NCBI GenBank assembly: GCA_029448655.1
Contig: JACCLO010000003.1
Coordinates: forward strand, 2,418,001 to 2,482,000
Length of the DNA: 64,000 nucleotides
Source of the DNA: Wolfiporia cocos
Taxonomy: Eukaryota; Basidiomycota; Agaricomycetes; Polyporales; Phaeolaceae
Direction of reading: 5' to 3'
The position numbers were made by a program, and so were the translations under genes. Under the pieces are notes generated by a model. It ran no database searches. It saw only the letters and a program-made list of their open reading frames with translations, and was not told the origin of the DNA. Numbering within the stretch: the stretch's first letter is position 1; each line of letters starts with the position of its first letter. Shown here piece by piece: positions 1 to 11,176 of this stretch.

Positions 1-2044
1 TTTGAGAACGAGTATAAGACTTCTTGTTTGTACAACAAGGTCGAGCTGAAGAGCCTCGACGGTAAGTACATGAGTTTTTATACTACGCTAGGTTTCAGGG
101 GTCAAGTCTGTCCCAGATGCCACAGATACTATCTACGCTATAGTCCCAAACGTTTGATAAGTATGGAGTGATATATCTGAGACGATGGATAGGGATGATG
201 GCGGTTGAACGCCATCTATCAGCTAATAAACGATGAACGTGAAACGGTGGCAGGGTTGGATCTGCCAAAGATGAAACGAGCCCTACGGACTAGTACAACT
301 GGGGATGCGCCCAGTAAGATCACGAGTGGCCAGGGGAGTTGGTTGCGCAACAAGTCCCTGTATCGTATTCGCCTAGTGGTGAGTTCTGTCGATATTCGAA
401 GAATCAAAATAACCGTAACAGCTACAGTGCAACTAGTATCTGCACAATTTTAAGAAACATATAGAGTATTTTGTAAACTTCATTTTCACAGTTTAACATC
501 TTCCATAACACAAATACAAATGAATCTGCCTCTAAAGACCTGTGATTCCAGTGTATTCAGCTTTCCCATCATGATTTGCTCCAGGTCAGGCATGGTAAAA
601 CAAGCTACCACTATCATTGATTTCTTTATGCTTGTTGTAGCAGTTAGTTGCCTTGATGATTTGCGGAAATTGAAATTGTGTGTAAAATTTGCGTTATATA
701 TATTTTGATAGGTCAAAGGTAATTGTTGTCACTATGGCTCAGTTGGCTAATTATGCTGTGATGCTCTTATTCTCATCTGTGCTAAGGTCCTTGGTTCGAA
801 TCCTTGATGTACCATTTTATTGTCACAGTAGATTAATCTGCCGCAGCTAGCAGATTAATCTGCATGCAAACCTAGCTCGCAACTGCCATTTCTTAAGCAA
901 AGGGCAGTTGGCAGATTAAGATAGTTGACTGAAACTCTACAGTCTGGAACAAGTCCAGCGTGCAACAGTGCATCACCTGTGAATCACCAAAACCATGAAT
1001 AGCTGTGATGTTTTTGGCTGTGCGTGCTGTTCTCAATTGACGCATTATTATCAGTTGTGTACATATGTATCATATCGGATTGTCTATACCACAAGAACTC
1101 ATTACAGTGCCCCGTAGACTACCGTCACGGTTGTCCTGTACATTTAGTTATATACCATATCTACTAGTAGATAAGGTTCATCAATCACATTACACCCAGA
1201 GTAGGTGCAGCTTGTGTCCCACCGCATTCTCCTCGGCCATCCTCTGTGACCCAAGACACATCCTCAGTAACTTAGTCTTCAGCCACCTAGATGGGTAGCC
1301 ATTCACAATCATGTTGCAACCACGTGATCATTCACCAAGTGTAATTGCCAATTGATAAGTGATGATTGGAATCTCCCACGTGGTGCCCACAATTGGAATG
1401 CTATCAATCTTATCAGCACCGCATTACAATCAGCGCTAGCCCGTTGCAGTCCAGTTGCAATTGGCCCACGTTGCAACGCTCTATGGATTTTTCCGACACA
1501 CATCGGCCAAGGATATTCGACAGGCAAGTGTGAGCCACATCAAATGTGCGCAAAGCTGTGAGAACAAACGGGCTTTTGTTCCACATCACAGATCTTGTGG
1601 GCATGGGCAGATAGTCGTCGAGGATCGTTGTTACGGTTATTTCGATTTTTCGAACACTGGCAGAACTCACCATTGGGCGAATACGATACAGGGACTTGTT
1701 GCGCAACCAACCCTCCTGGCTACTCGTGACTCTACTGAGCACATCCCCAGTTGTACTAGTGTATAGGGCACATTTCACCTTTGGCAGATCCAACTCTGCC
1801 CTTGTTTCATATTGTTAGCTGATAGATGGCGTTCAACCACCATCATCATTCTCATCTATCGTTTCAGATATATCACTACATACCTATCAAACGTTTGTTA
1901 CTTTAGCGTAGATAGTATTGGTGACATCTGGGATGGACTTGACCCCTGAAACCCAATGTAGTATATAAACTCATGTACTTACTGTCAAGGCTCTTCAGCT
2001 TGACCTTGTTGTACAAACAAGAAGTCTTATGCTCGTTCTCAAAT
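1..2044. repeat. Large inverted repeat, probable transposon-derived, open at the left window edge
   Basis: The first ~420 bases match, with scattered mismatches, the reverse complement of about 1631-2044. Both arms begin at their outer ends with TTTGAGAACGAG and share long stretches such as GGTTGCGCAACAAGTCCCTG. About 1.2 kb of unrelated sequence separates them. The arms carry a short open frame in the same relative position but no recognised transposase, integrase or reverse transcriptase. This fits two opposed LTR or element ends, or a long terminal-inverted-repeat element. The left boundary may lie outside the window. The interior (421-1630) holds a tRNA-like segment and nothing else recognised. 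Confidence 0.7.
731..812 (+). repeat. tRNA-derived SINE-like head
   Basis: An A-box-like TGGCTCAGTTGG (735-746) is followed at suitable spacing by a perfect B box GGTTCGAATCC (793-803), the internal RNA polymerase III promoter of tRNAs. No matching acceptor stem is visible, so this is probably a tRNA-derived short interspersed element rather than a working tRNA gene. Palindromic copies of AGATTAATCTGC follow it. Confidence 0.4.
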
Positions 2045-3293
2045 GTAGGAAACTACACTCAGTATATTCTCTCAAGCAAATGAACAACTAGGTCCTCGAA
2101 GTGCACATTGACTTCTCGGACTTAGGCAAGTCTTAAATTCTATTAGACTTGCAACCCGAACAGATTATATCCTTTAACACATATTGGATATCGAATGATC
2201 TCCTAGGAACTTCACCTAGGACTTGAAGGCATCTGACGAGTATTTGCCTTGCATATGTCCGCTGGACTATGTGCAGAAGAATGATCTATATTTGTGACTC
2301 GAATATACGAACGGGTATCCACCCCGTAACAATCGTGCACTGATCAATGGAGTTATCGCCACACCGCAAGTGCCATGGCAGATCACACCAGGGTAAGCAC
2401 CCAGCAGCTCGCACTATGTTCATTGTACAGCTGCATGAAGCAGGCGATTATCTGCATATGACTTACACAGCACTTCTGATAGTGACATTCACTCTTTGCG
2501 TGGCTGATGGTCCGTGATGACAACATGTACCACGTCGTGGAGCTGCCAGTTGTATCATCAGTGAAGTGTGAGACTGTAGATCTACTTGTATCTACGTAGA
2601 TATACTGAGCAGGTCCTGTAACTGTAACCGGACCGGTATAGTCATGTATAACCCCCTTATAGTAGCAGGTCCGCGCAATAGTAAGCGCCCAAGGGATGTG
2701 TTCCTGCAAGGACCTCACCTGAGGCCCTTTGCTATTGCGAGGACCTTAGCTGAGGCCCTTTCTATTGTGAGGACCGTACAATAGCGGTCCCCTAGGCAGT
2801 TGGCAGGGCAGGGCACCGCTCTGGGGCACCGGTTCCAGAAATGCAGCTCTCAGGATATATTGGTACACACAGTGTAGTGCAATAAAAGTACGGTTTTATT
2901 AGTAGTACATATGTGCACAGCCCTGTCAGTAGAGCCTGCTCCTTACAGAAGGGGCCGCCAAGCATGTATCACAGAGCACTGGGGATCAGAGAGTTGGGCA
3001 CAAGATACAGCCTGATAGAGTAAAGCAGCAGCGCGATCCCAGAGCCAAAAGTCGCCAGAGAATCAAAGCAGCCAAGTATGCGGTTGTGCACACCGACCTA
3101 GCTCCTCTTCAAGTTCATCGTCTTCCTCTTTGTCTGCACTGTCTTTGTCCTCAGCCTCATCGTCGCCAACCTCCTCAACCCCATCCTCTTCCACATCCAT
3201 GGCCTCCTTGCCACCAGCGACCACCACCACCACCTCAACCTGCTCCTCGACCTCCTCCTCCTTGTTGCTGTCATCGTCGCCATTCAGCCACTC
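2045..3293. other. Repeat-rich stretch without a supported gene
   Basis: No convincing coding exon was found. A short duplication built on GCTGAGGCCCTTTCTATTG lies near 2725-2790. On the minus strand 3063-3293 reads as a very acidic Glu/Asp-rich frame that is interrupted by the LTR element at 3294. It may be the remains of an exon, but the frame does not continue openly on the other side of the insertion. Confidence 0.4.
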
Positions 3294-3854
3294 TGACACA
3301 GACTCGCCTCTGTGCTACCCCTGGGCTCGGGGGGATCCCTACAACGCCCCACAGGGCCATAAACCGACGCGCTAGCGGTGAGCGCAGAGGCTACGTGGGA
3401 GGCGGAGCCATCCCTAGTGTACGCCGACATAGCGTCGCTGGTTCACAGACAAGGAAGAGGAGATAGGGGCCCCGGGCCAGCGAGTCACACAGGTGCTAGC
3501 GAGTAAGGGGAGATCCCATTGTCGAGAATCTAAGAGATGGGGTATTAACCCACATCTCGTCGTAATATATACATGAGCGATGAGCTAACTAGTACTACCC
3601 TAAAGAGAGGGCCTGTGCGCCGTATCTAATGGGTCATGTGCTAGTGACGCTACATGTAACTACTGTGACCATATGTGATGTACCTAAGGCGCGCGCTACC
3701 CTACAGCGCTAAACTACTGGGTCAGATGATCTAGATGGCATGGAACGGAGCGCTGGAGGTGGCTGAGGATCAGGAAGGCGCGCGCACGCCTAGCGGCGCC
3801 TGTGAATACCTATAGCGAGGGATGTCAGAACCCCCCACCGGGAATTCTGTGACA
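3294..3854 (-). repeat. 3' LTR of the miniature element
   Basis: This is a 561-bp copy that appears identical by eye to 4648-5208. It carries the segment at 3527-3538 that is complementary to the primer-binding site. Orientation is set by the purine tract next to its inner edge. Confidence 0.93.
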
Positions 3855-3868
3855 TTACCCCCCCTCTC
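3855..3868 (-). other. Polypurine tract
   Basis: The minus strand reads GAGAGGGGGGGTAA and abuts the first base of the 3' LTR, as expected for the plus-strand DNA primer of an LTR retroelement. Confidence 0.75.
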
Positions 3869-4634
3869 AAAAAGCGTCGTCCCTGACGTGTTACCTACGA
3901 CATCCCTTCCTATTGGTTTTTATGAGATCCCGGCACTGCTGGGCCGGCACCACCCGTCACTATCGCAGCAGGGAGCACCCGGGATTCCTGACGGTCCGTC
4001 CGTCGGATAGGGTTGAAGAGAAAAGGGGCGCGCGCTGGTGGGGACGCCAGCCCAACGCGACGCCGAGCGCACCACTGCTCACCAGGATGAGAGGGACAGC
4101 CAAAACGGCTAGGCTTATTTTTGTTGTTTTCGCGCACCAGCGAGGATCGCTGCCGGCCGCTACTCACGTTGGGTGCCCGTCACCCGTGTCCGTCAATCCC
4201 AAAGGGCCGATTTCTGTCGGTTGTCGTATCCATAATACATCGCGTTGACCGGTCGTTGTGGGGTTGAGTGCCCTTGCGGGACTCTTCGCATACCCACTGG
4301 TCATTAGTTCTTGGTGATTCTCCCCGCCGCCCAGGGGTAAGTGGCCAGAGTGCCCTAGACCTCCACACGCATGCGCATTCCCGAAGGATGACATCGGCGG
4401 GTCCTCAAACGGGGCTTACCTCGGTCGACCCCGACTTCCCTGTGTTCAAAAGGGGGGGCGGACTTGCTTCTTCACTCCCTATGGCCGCTTTGCCTGGGTT
4501 GATGCTTCGTGGGGGCTCGTAAGACTACGGACCGACGGCGCTTCTACCGTCGGCTGCCCCGCCGCATCGCCATGGCGACCTATAGGTGGAAACCCTTCGG
4601 CCCCAACGCATGCGCGCCGGAGGGGAAGGTAAAT

Positions 4635-4646
4635 ATCTCTTAGATT
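4635..4646 (-). other. Self-priming primer-binding site
   Basis: The minus strand reads AATCTAAGAGAT one base inside the 5' LTR. It is a 12/12 complement of ATCTCTTAGATT within the same LTR (4881-4892), and there is no evident tRNA 3'-end match. By analogy with Tf1 the transcript would start at or near 4892. Confidence 0.7.
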
Positions 4647-4647
4647 A

Positions 4648-5208
4648 TGACACAGACTCGCCTCTGTGCTACCCCTGGGCTCGGGGGGATCCCTACAACG
4701 CCCCACAGGGCCATAAACCGACGCGCTAGCGGTGAGCGCAGAGGCTACGTGGGAGGCGGAGCCATCCCTAGTGTACGCCGACATAGCGTCGCTGGTTCAC
4801 AGACAAGGAAGAGGAGATAGGGGCCCCGGGCCAGCGAGTCACACAGGTGCTAGCGAGTAAGGGGAGATCCCATTGTCGAGAATCTAAGAGATGGGGTATT
4901 AACCCACATCTCGTCGTAATATATACATGAGCGATGAGCTAACTAGTACTACCCTAAAGAGAGGGCCTGTGCGCCGTATCTAATGGGTCATGTGCTAGTG
5001 ACGCTACATGTAACTACTGTGACCATATGTGATGTACCTAAGGCGCGCGCTACCCTACAGCGCTAAACTACTGGGTCAGATGATCTAGATGGCATGGAAC
5101 GGAGCGCTGGAGGTGGCTGAGGATCAGGAAGGCGCGCGCACGCCTAGCGGCGCCTGTGAATACCTATAGCGAGGGATGTCAGAACCCCCCACCGGGAATT
5201 CTGTGACA
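4648..5208 (-). repeat. 5' LTR of the miniature element
   Basis: This is a 561-bp direct repeat of 3294-3854, reading from TGTCACAG on the minus strand. It would supply the promoter. The putative transcript start lies at the self-complementary segment around 4892. Confidence 0.93.
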
Positions 5209-6134
<926 letters not shown>

Positions 6135-6469
6135 GGATGGATGAGGTACACACATCACGTGGGTAACAGTCTGTGCCTTAACATGTGTTGAGGGAGGGAA
6201 AAGGACAGGCATGTCAAGAGCATCAAGAGCCAGCTTTTATGGTACTTGGCAAGATTCAAGAGCCGACTGAAAGTATGACAGAGTACAACGTATGACAAAA
6301 GGTGTTGCCCAATCAAGTAAGGGACTTACCAGATGAGGGACTTCAGTGCCGGAGATGCATCTTTGGAGACACCGCAGATGCATTTGAGGCACTCTAACCA
6401 ATATTAACGCCCAAGCGTGCTGCATAGATGCATCTGAATAAAATAAGATGCATCTGCGCAAGAAATACC

Positions 6470-6560
6470 TGTGCAGGGTTCGAACACTTGACCTGGGATC
6501 AGCGAACTCGCAACCTGTACCACTTCACCAAATGGTCTCAGTACCCAAGTTACATACCCG
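6470..6560 (-). repeat. tRNA-derived SINE-like segment
   Basis: On the minus strand an A-box-like TTGGTGAAGTGG (around 6520-6531) precedes a B-box-like GTTCGAACC (around 6478-6487). The surrounding sequence does not fold as a clear tRNA, so a SINE head or tRNA pseudogene is more likely. Confidence 0.4.
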
Positions 6561-6649
6561 TCAATATAATGTCCTTTCATTGCCGTAGCTGTTGATTGAC
6601 ACAAAACTGTCATTACACACAATGTTTAACACCGGGTTGTAGTCCATAC

Positions 6650-7020
6650 ACTGAGTCACTAAGAGTGTAGCGCAGAGGGCCCCAGTCTAGCATGCATGAG
6701 GGAGTAGTGAGGGACTAAGCCCAACGTCGAGTATCTTCAGTCTGAGGTTGTAAGACCTCAGACGTCGCTACTTATACATGTGAGGCAGTACACTATTCGC
6801 AGAGGGGGCTGCCCTAAAGGCGAGGTCCGTGCATAGCATAACTAAGGGCCTTATGTAAGCATGTATGTAGCCGCTGGTAGGTACCGTGACTGTCGGGGTA
6901 TAGTGACGCGCTCCCACTACGCTACCGGGTCTCCAAGTCATGTGACTACTAAACGTAAGTACCGCTGTTCGACTCCCACTAGGGGGGGGTACCTGTCATG
7001 CCACAGAATAATCTGTGACA
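6650..7020 (-). repeat. Diverged solo LTR related to the miniature element's family
   Basis: Read on the minus strand it starts TGTCACAGATTATTCTGTGG, the same terminus as the LTRs at 3294-5208. The internal order of motifs is also similar (a short purine-rich stem region, a TATACATG segment, GC-rich blocks). No partner LTR or coding region is adjacent. The far boundary near 6650 is uncertain. Confidence 0.5.
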
Positions 7021-7231
7021 GTCAAGTCATACCTTAGTGTATGGCTTTTATGACAGCATCCTTACCTCATTGCAGATACATATGGGTTGTGGGATACATC
7101 AATAAAGAGATGCATTCTGAGTTCAAGGAACACTTGAGCTTACTGACAAATGAGCAGAATGTTAAATTTTATTACGACCATTATTATATCGACTACTCAC
7201 TATATATTTGCACAAGATCTTCCTCTCACCA

Positions 7232-7310
7232 ACTGCTTTAGCTGAGTGGCTTCAGTCACTGTTTCACCGAGGTACCATGGTTCCTGGTTTGATTCCTGGT
7301 TTGCGATGCT
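7232..7310 (+). repeat. tRNA-derived SINE-like segment
   Basis: TAGCTGAGTGGC (7239-7250) resembles an A box and GGTTTGATTCC (7287-7297) a B box, at tRNA-like spacing. This is the third such head within 7 kb, suggesting a SINE population in this block. Confidence 0.4.
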
Positions 7311-7619
7311 TTATTTTGGTACTAACGGGCGCCTAATTTCGATGACTTAGAGTGCCCCAGATGCATCTGTGGCACTGAAACTCTAGACCAGATTGGATTG
7401 GAGCCATGTCATGACTGCATGTACACTGCGCATGCCCAGATGCCCTCCTTCCTTTGCATTTTTGCCATAGCGCCTGCCATGTGTTTACATGAGGGGTTCG
7501 GAGGAATAAGAACACCTCACCAGTTTGAACAAAGCAAAGCTTACTTGGTCCCTGTTCCCTTAAATCGTTGTGTCTTCAGCCTTTTGGCCATGCTTATCTA
7601 GGCACAGTGACTTTCAATA

Positions 7620-7790
7620 GATTCTGCCATTGAGAATCCTTTCCTCAGTGATCTTGCCATTAATACTTCCATCCTTGATAATCCTGCAATGATTATGTCC
7701 GTCCTCTTTGATCCTGCAAATAACAGTTCGGTCCTTGTTGATCCTGCAAATTATATTTCGTCCCTCATTGATCCTGCCATCACCCTGTGT
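7620..7790. repeat. Degenerate 30-bp minisatellite
   Basis: Five to six tandem units of about 30 bp, each beginning close to GATCCTGCAA and ending in a TTGTT/TTGAT-like tail, with many substitutions. A minus-strand frame through it is open only because the unit length is a multiple of three. Confidence 0.75.
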
Positions 7791-8296
7791 GTAGTATCTG
7801 CTCATTTCTACGTATATCTACTGAGCTGATATTTACAATAGTTAACGGACTAGATATGAGGGATCGCGTTTTGCCGATGATCATACATATAGCGTAAATG
7901 ACATGTGCTTGCTCTTCATGGCCGCAATCATAAGCATGGCATCCTCGTGTACGTTCACAGCTCATGCCACAAAGTGTGGCCTTTATAGGTGGGAGCAGGC
8001 AGCGCGAGATATGTCGGCAGTACAGACCAGCACTGCATGAGTGGCAGCTCCTCGTTGTGGTAAACTTCACGATTGAGCTTGTACATCCGATTGCTCCGTG
8101 CACGCTTGATCATGATTCTTCCAAGGTATCCACTGGAATGCCAGCAATCAAAGGTCATATCATGAAGGCTGGTAGATTTCCACAGCGAATCTCGAGTTCT
8201 CTGAGCTCGGTATTTCAGAAAGCGTATGTCAGTAATCATGTCTCGTAGAATAGGAAGCCTGGCGTGAGACCTGTTGAAGCAGAGCGGCGTCGTTGT
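7791..8296. other. Stretch without a supported gene
   Basis: Overlapping short open frames on both strands were inspected. None shows a domain, a plausible splice partner or a repeat signature. Confidence 0.35.
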
Positions 8297-8486
8297 CTGT
8301 AACGTAGCAGACAATACCTCAGTACGGCGCGCTCGAGAAGCGAGTGCAAGACTATAGTGTATTCATACCTGTAACGTAGCAGACAATACTACAGCATGTA
8401 GGTAAGCTACGATGCAGGGCAGTGAACGGATAGGTATCTACTCACCCTCAGTACGGCGCGCTCGAGAAGCGAGTGCAAGACTGAGG
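8297..8486. repeat. Two interleaved short direct repeats
   Basis: CTGTAACGTAGCAGACAATA occurs near 8297 and 8370. A 36-bp block beginning CTCAGTACGGCGCGCTCGAG occurs near 8320 and 8451. The A-B-A-B order indicates a local segmental duplication of about 73-131 bp with later indels. Confidence 0.7.
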
Positions 8487-8879
8487 GTGTGTATCGTAAC
8501 ACGGCAGGTATAAGTGTGAAAAATGTGCATACGTGGCTCGGGTACGAGCGGAGCTGGGCAGGTACCATTGTGAGCTAAATAAGGAAAGGTGGCATACGAA
8601 ACAATCGGCGGGTGTACATTAGGAAGAGCGGCGAGATGGCCGAGCGATAGTTAGACGGCAGTAGCAAGGGGCGACCCGGGACAACGTACGGATTGCATGT
8701 CCAACAAGACCCCAGGATGAAGACGGACGAGCGATTTGTGAGATTATGGCAAAGCTCATAGCGTTCTCATCTTGAGCTTCATCTCCCGCATGCCGCTTCC
8801 CCCTATTGTCAACACCTTGAATATGAGAGCCCCGTGAGGAAGTCCACGCGTCGCATGCCCTTTTCTCCATGTCGACATA

Positions 8880-9014
8880 CTACGAGTAGTAGTCGCTGTA
8901 GAGCTGCATCTTCTGTTGCGGCGGCCCGCGTGCGAAACGCGAGAGGTCCCACGGGATCAGCCGCTCGCCGAGGACGCGGAAGCGCAGACTCGATGTGTCG
9001 TGTCTGACGTCGAA
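8880..9014 (-). CDS. Orphan terminal exon of an unrecognised protein
   Basis: A 44-codon minus-strand frame follows a good acceptor (GATTCAG) and ends at a stop. It contains LRFRVLGERLIPWDLSRF and ends YSDYYS. Codon choice is GC-rich at third positions, unlike the AT-richer neighbours, which suggests a genuine C-terminal coding exon. No upstream exon could be joined with confidence, so this may be a gene fragment in the repeat block. I do not recognise the family. Confidence 0.35.
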   Translation of the reverse strand, partial: FDVRHDTSSLRFRVLGERLIPWDLSRFARGPPQQKMQLYSDYYS

Positions 9015-9977
9015 CTGAATCGGGGAATTTAATGTAATGTACATAGCGTACATAGCGTATTACTATCGGTACGCATACTTCTTCCGATGCAAGCTGCGCA
9101 TCTTCGCACTTGACGCGACGACGAATTCTGAATCCTGTTCATCCTTCTGGCTATCCAGTCTATCTTTGCATGAATCTGTGGCAGTTTCCCTTGCCGCTGG
9201 TGACTATTGGAACAAGCCTGCAGAGCCTCAGGTGCTCCGGGATAGCAGGGGACCTACATCGCAAACGCGCGCGGTGTTTCGTCGTCCGATCTCTACCTAA
9301 ATACACAAACATTGTTACATGTAATCTATCGGGCACTAGCTACGGGTGCGGGAGCTTGCTTCGGCCGCAACCTCCGGATTCAATAGAGACTCGTTGTCTG
9401 TTGCCATCAAGGTAGAAAGCGTGGATGGGGTACCAGAACTCGCACCAGAACTCGCGCTCTGGGACTTGAGACTCTAAAGAGATAACTTAGACAAGAGAGA
9501 GTGGAGTATTCCCTTCCGCGAGGGCGAACGCTCGTGACAAGCAGAAGAGCGTCCAGAAGCTTTGGGTACTTTAGAGCGTCGAATTGGATTCAGAGACAGG
9601 TAACCTACTAATGTAGTATCTCTCCATGTGAGCTGTACGCGTCATTGAGTGAAGTATACCACTCACGCCCGGAGAAATCAACTTTAACATGCGGACAATT
9701 CTCGTCAAGAATTTCCTTCATAGAATACACGTATCTCGTTTCCTGCTATCCACGAGCGACATTAATATCAGTGACAGCATATCCAATAACTAATGACTAA
9801 CTTTGCGCAGCAACTGCACATCCTCTGTGCTAGCGATTGCAATTCTTGCATTAGAGTTCTATCGAATCGATCGATGAGCAAGGTTCTCTGTCAGCCGTGC
9901 GGACGGTTGATGACCACTCACGCTCAGTATGTAGTCCAATATATCATCCACCGGGTCATACTATGTCCTCATATGCG
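9015..9977. other. Stretch without a supported gene
   Basis: This lies between the orphan exon and the gene at 9978. Only short overlapping frames are present. Part of it could hold upstream exons of the orphan fragment on the minus strand, but no junctions were convincing. Confidence 0.3.
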
Positions 9978-11003
9978 TTATCTCTCGTGTAGAGGGTCAG
10001 CGGAAGATTCACCTACATCCCTCGTTGAGGGGATGTGCCCATGAGAAGCATCGCCCTTTGATTTATCATCAGAATTACGAGATTGAGCACTGGCTTTGAG
10101 CTTCGAAAGTGAGGAAGCAAGAATCTTGCGCCGCTTGGTCTTGTAATACTGGATGAATATGCATCGATCGTTTGTGTTGCTGTCGCTCTGGCTCCCATCT
10201 GGACCACTTGCATTGTTCTTGGATGCTTCCTCATTACGAGAGTGCAGCGACATCTTCTGCTCCCATCCAGGTGCCACACCATTGTGTCCAGAGACCGTCA
10301 CCGAGATTTCCTCACTGCCATCGTCGAGGTTTACAAAACCGCTCCAGGCCCCATGTGTGCATGCAGTAAGGAAGCAGTCGGAGGTCTTGATCCAACCGGT
10401 GACGAAGATCAGGTCACCTTGCTTGATATCGGTATCGGTGTGCTCTGCCGCTATGCGGTGCCACTCGTCCTGGTTTCGGCGGATGTAATCTTTGATGCCG
10501 CGACTACAGCAGCGCCTTTCATACGCAAGCCCTGTGCGGCTACGACACAAGTATAGAAGAGCTGCTTGGTCATCTTCACACTGAAGGTAGATACCAACAT
10601 TCCCCATGTCCCTGACACAACGTGAGTCGTGAGCGTTCGACGATGGCGTTCATGTACGCCAAGGTGAACAGAAAGCTTACCCTCTCCAGTACTTCCACTT
10701 CGCTATACTGCTGCTGTGGAGAATGTGCGTGGAAAGGGGCCGCTGGTTGTCAATTTGATCTGTTGGATCAATGTGGAACGGACGGAAGCGGAAGGGACCT
10801 AGGTCTCCCCAACGCCGATTTTCATCCGCGTCGGACGGTTTGGAAGTATTGAGGAGACAGTAAAAGCGGCCTTGCCTGATGAAACCTACACTGCCAATGT
10901 TGACTTCACCCTTCTCGTGAGGCTCCGGGGACCACAGAGGATGGCCATACCCCTTCTCCAATAATAGCCAGGCGTATACATCCCAGGCCGTCTCCAAATG
11001 CAT
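9978..11003 (-). CDS. Agaricomycete-type protein of unknown function, 318 aa
   Basis: Two exons, 11003-10681 and 10611-9978, separated by a 69-nt GT-AG intron. Phases join as KYWRG-DMGNVGIY. The N-terminus has the pattern GYGHPLWSPEP, then an 'INIGSVGF'-type segment. The second exon has an aromatic helix, a VTGWIKTSD motif, a Ser-rich linker and CIFIQYYKTKRR. I recall this order from a large, repeat-associated family in mushroom genomes that has no assigned function. No signal peptide or membrane segment is obvious. The neighbours are transposon remnants, consistent with that family's usual context. The family assignment is from memory of its pattern; no enzymatic role can be claimed. Confidence 0.7.
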
Positions 11004-11176
11004 CGCTCAAGGACCTTCTCCTCCGAATGGGTTATAGCGGCAGAATATTGGTGGGCAGAGGTCGTGTCTCACTGCGTGAAGGTCCGCATGCGTCGGAATT
11101 TGAAACATCATGAAGGGGGGGCAGTAATGCCTGACAGAAGGTAACCATGGGATTTTCTTGAAGGCTGTACAAAGTA

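Larger units (their letters stand above)
3294..5208 (-). mobile_element. Complete miniature (TRIM-like) LTR retrotransposon, self-priming type
   Basis: Two 561-bp direct repeats that look identical by eye enclose a 793-bp interior without gag or pol. The target duplication is perfect (CACTC at 3289-3293 and 5209-5213). On the minus strand each LTR runs from TGTCACAG to TGTGTCA. A polypurine tract GAGAGGGGGGG, followed by TAA, sits directly before the 3' LTR. Immediately after the 5' LTR lies AATCTAAGAGAT, exactly complementary to ATCTCTTAGATT inside the LTR. That is the arrangement known for Tf1/sushi Gypsy elements, whose transcript 5' end folds back as primer. Identical LTRs imply recent insertion. 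It must be mobilised in trans, because no coding capacity is seen. Confidence 0.93.

Noticed and set aside
3063..3299. Acidic Glu/Asp-rich minus-strand frame beside the LTR element
   Set aside because: Low-complexity sequence; after conceptually removing the insertion the frame meets stops on the far side, so no gene is claimed.
8610..8690. GGCGAGATGGCCGAGCG, similar to the 5' end of a tRNA-Ser/Leu
   Set aside because: No B box, anticodon stem or acceptor pairing follows; treated as coincidence.
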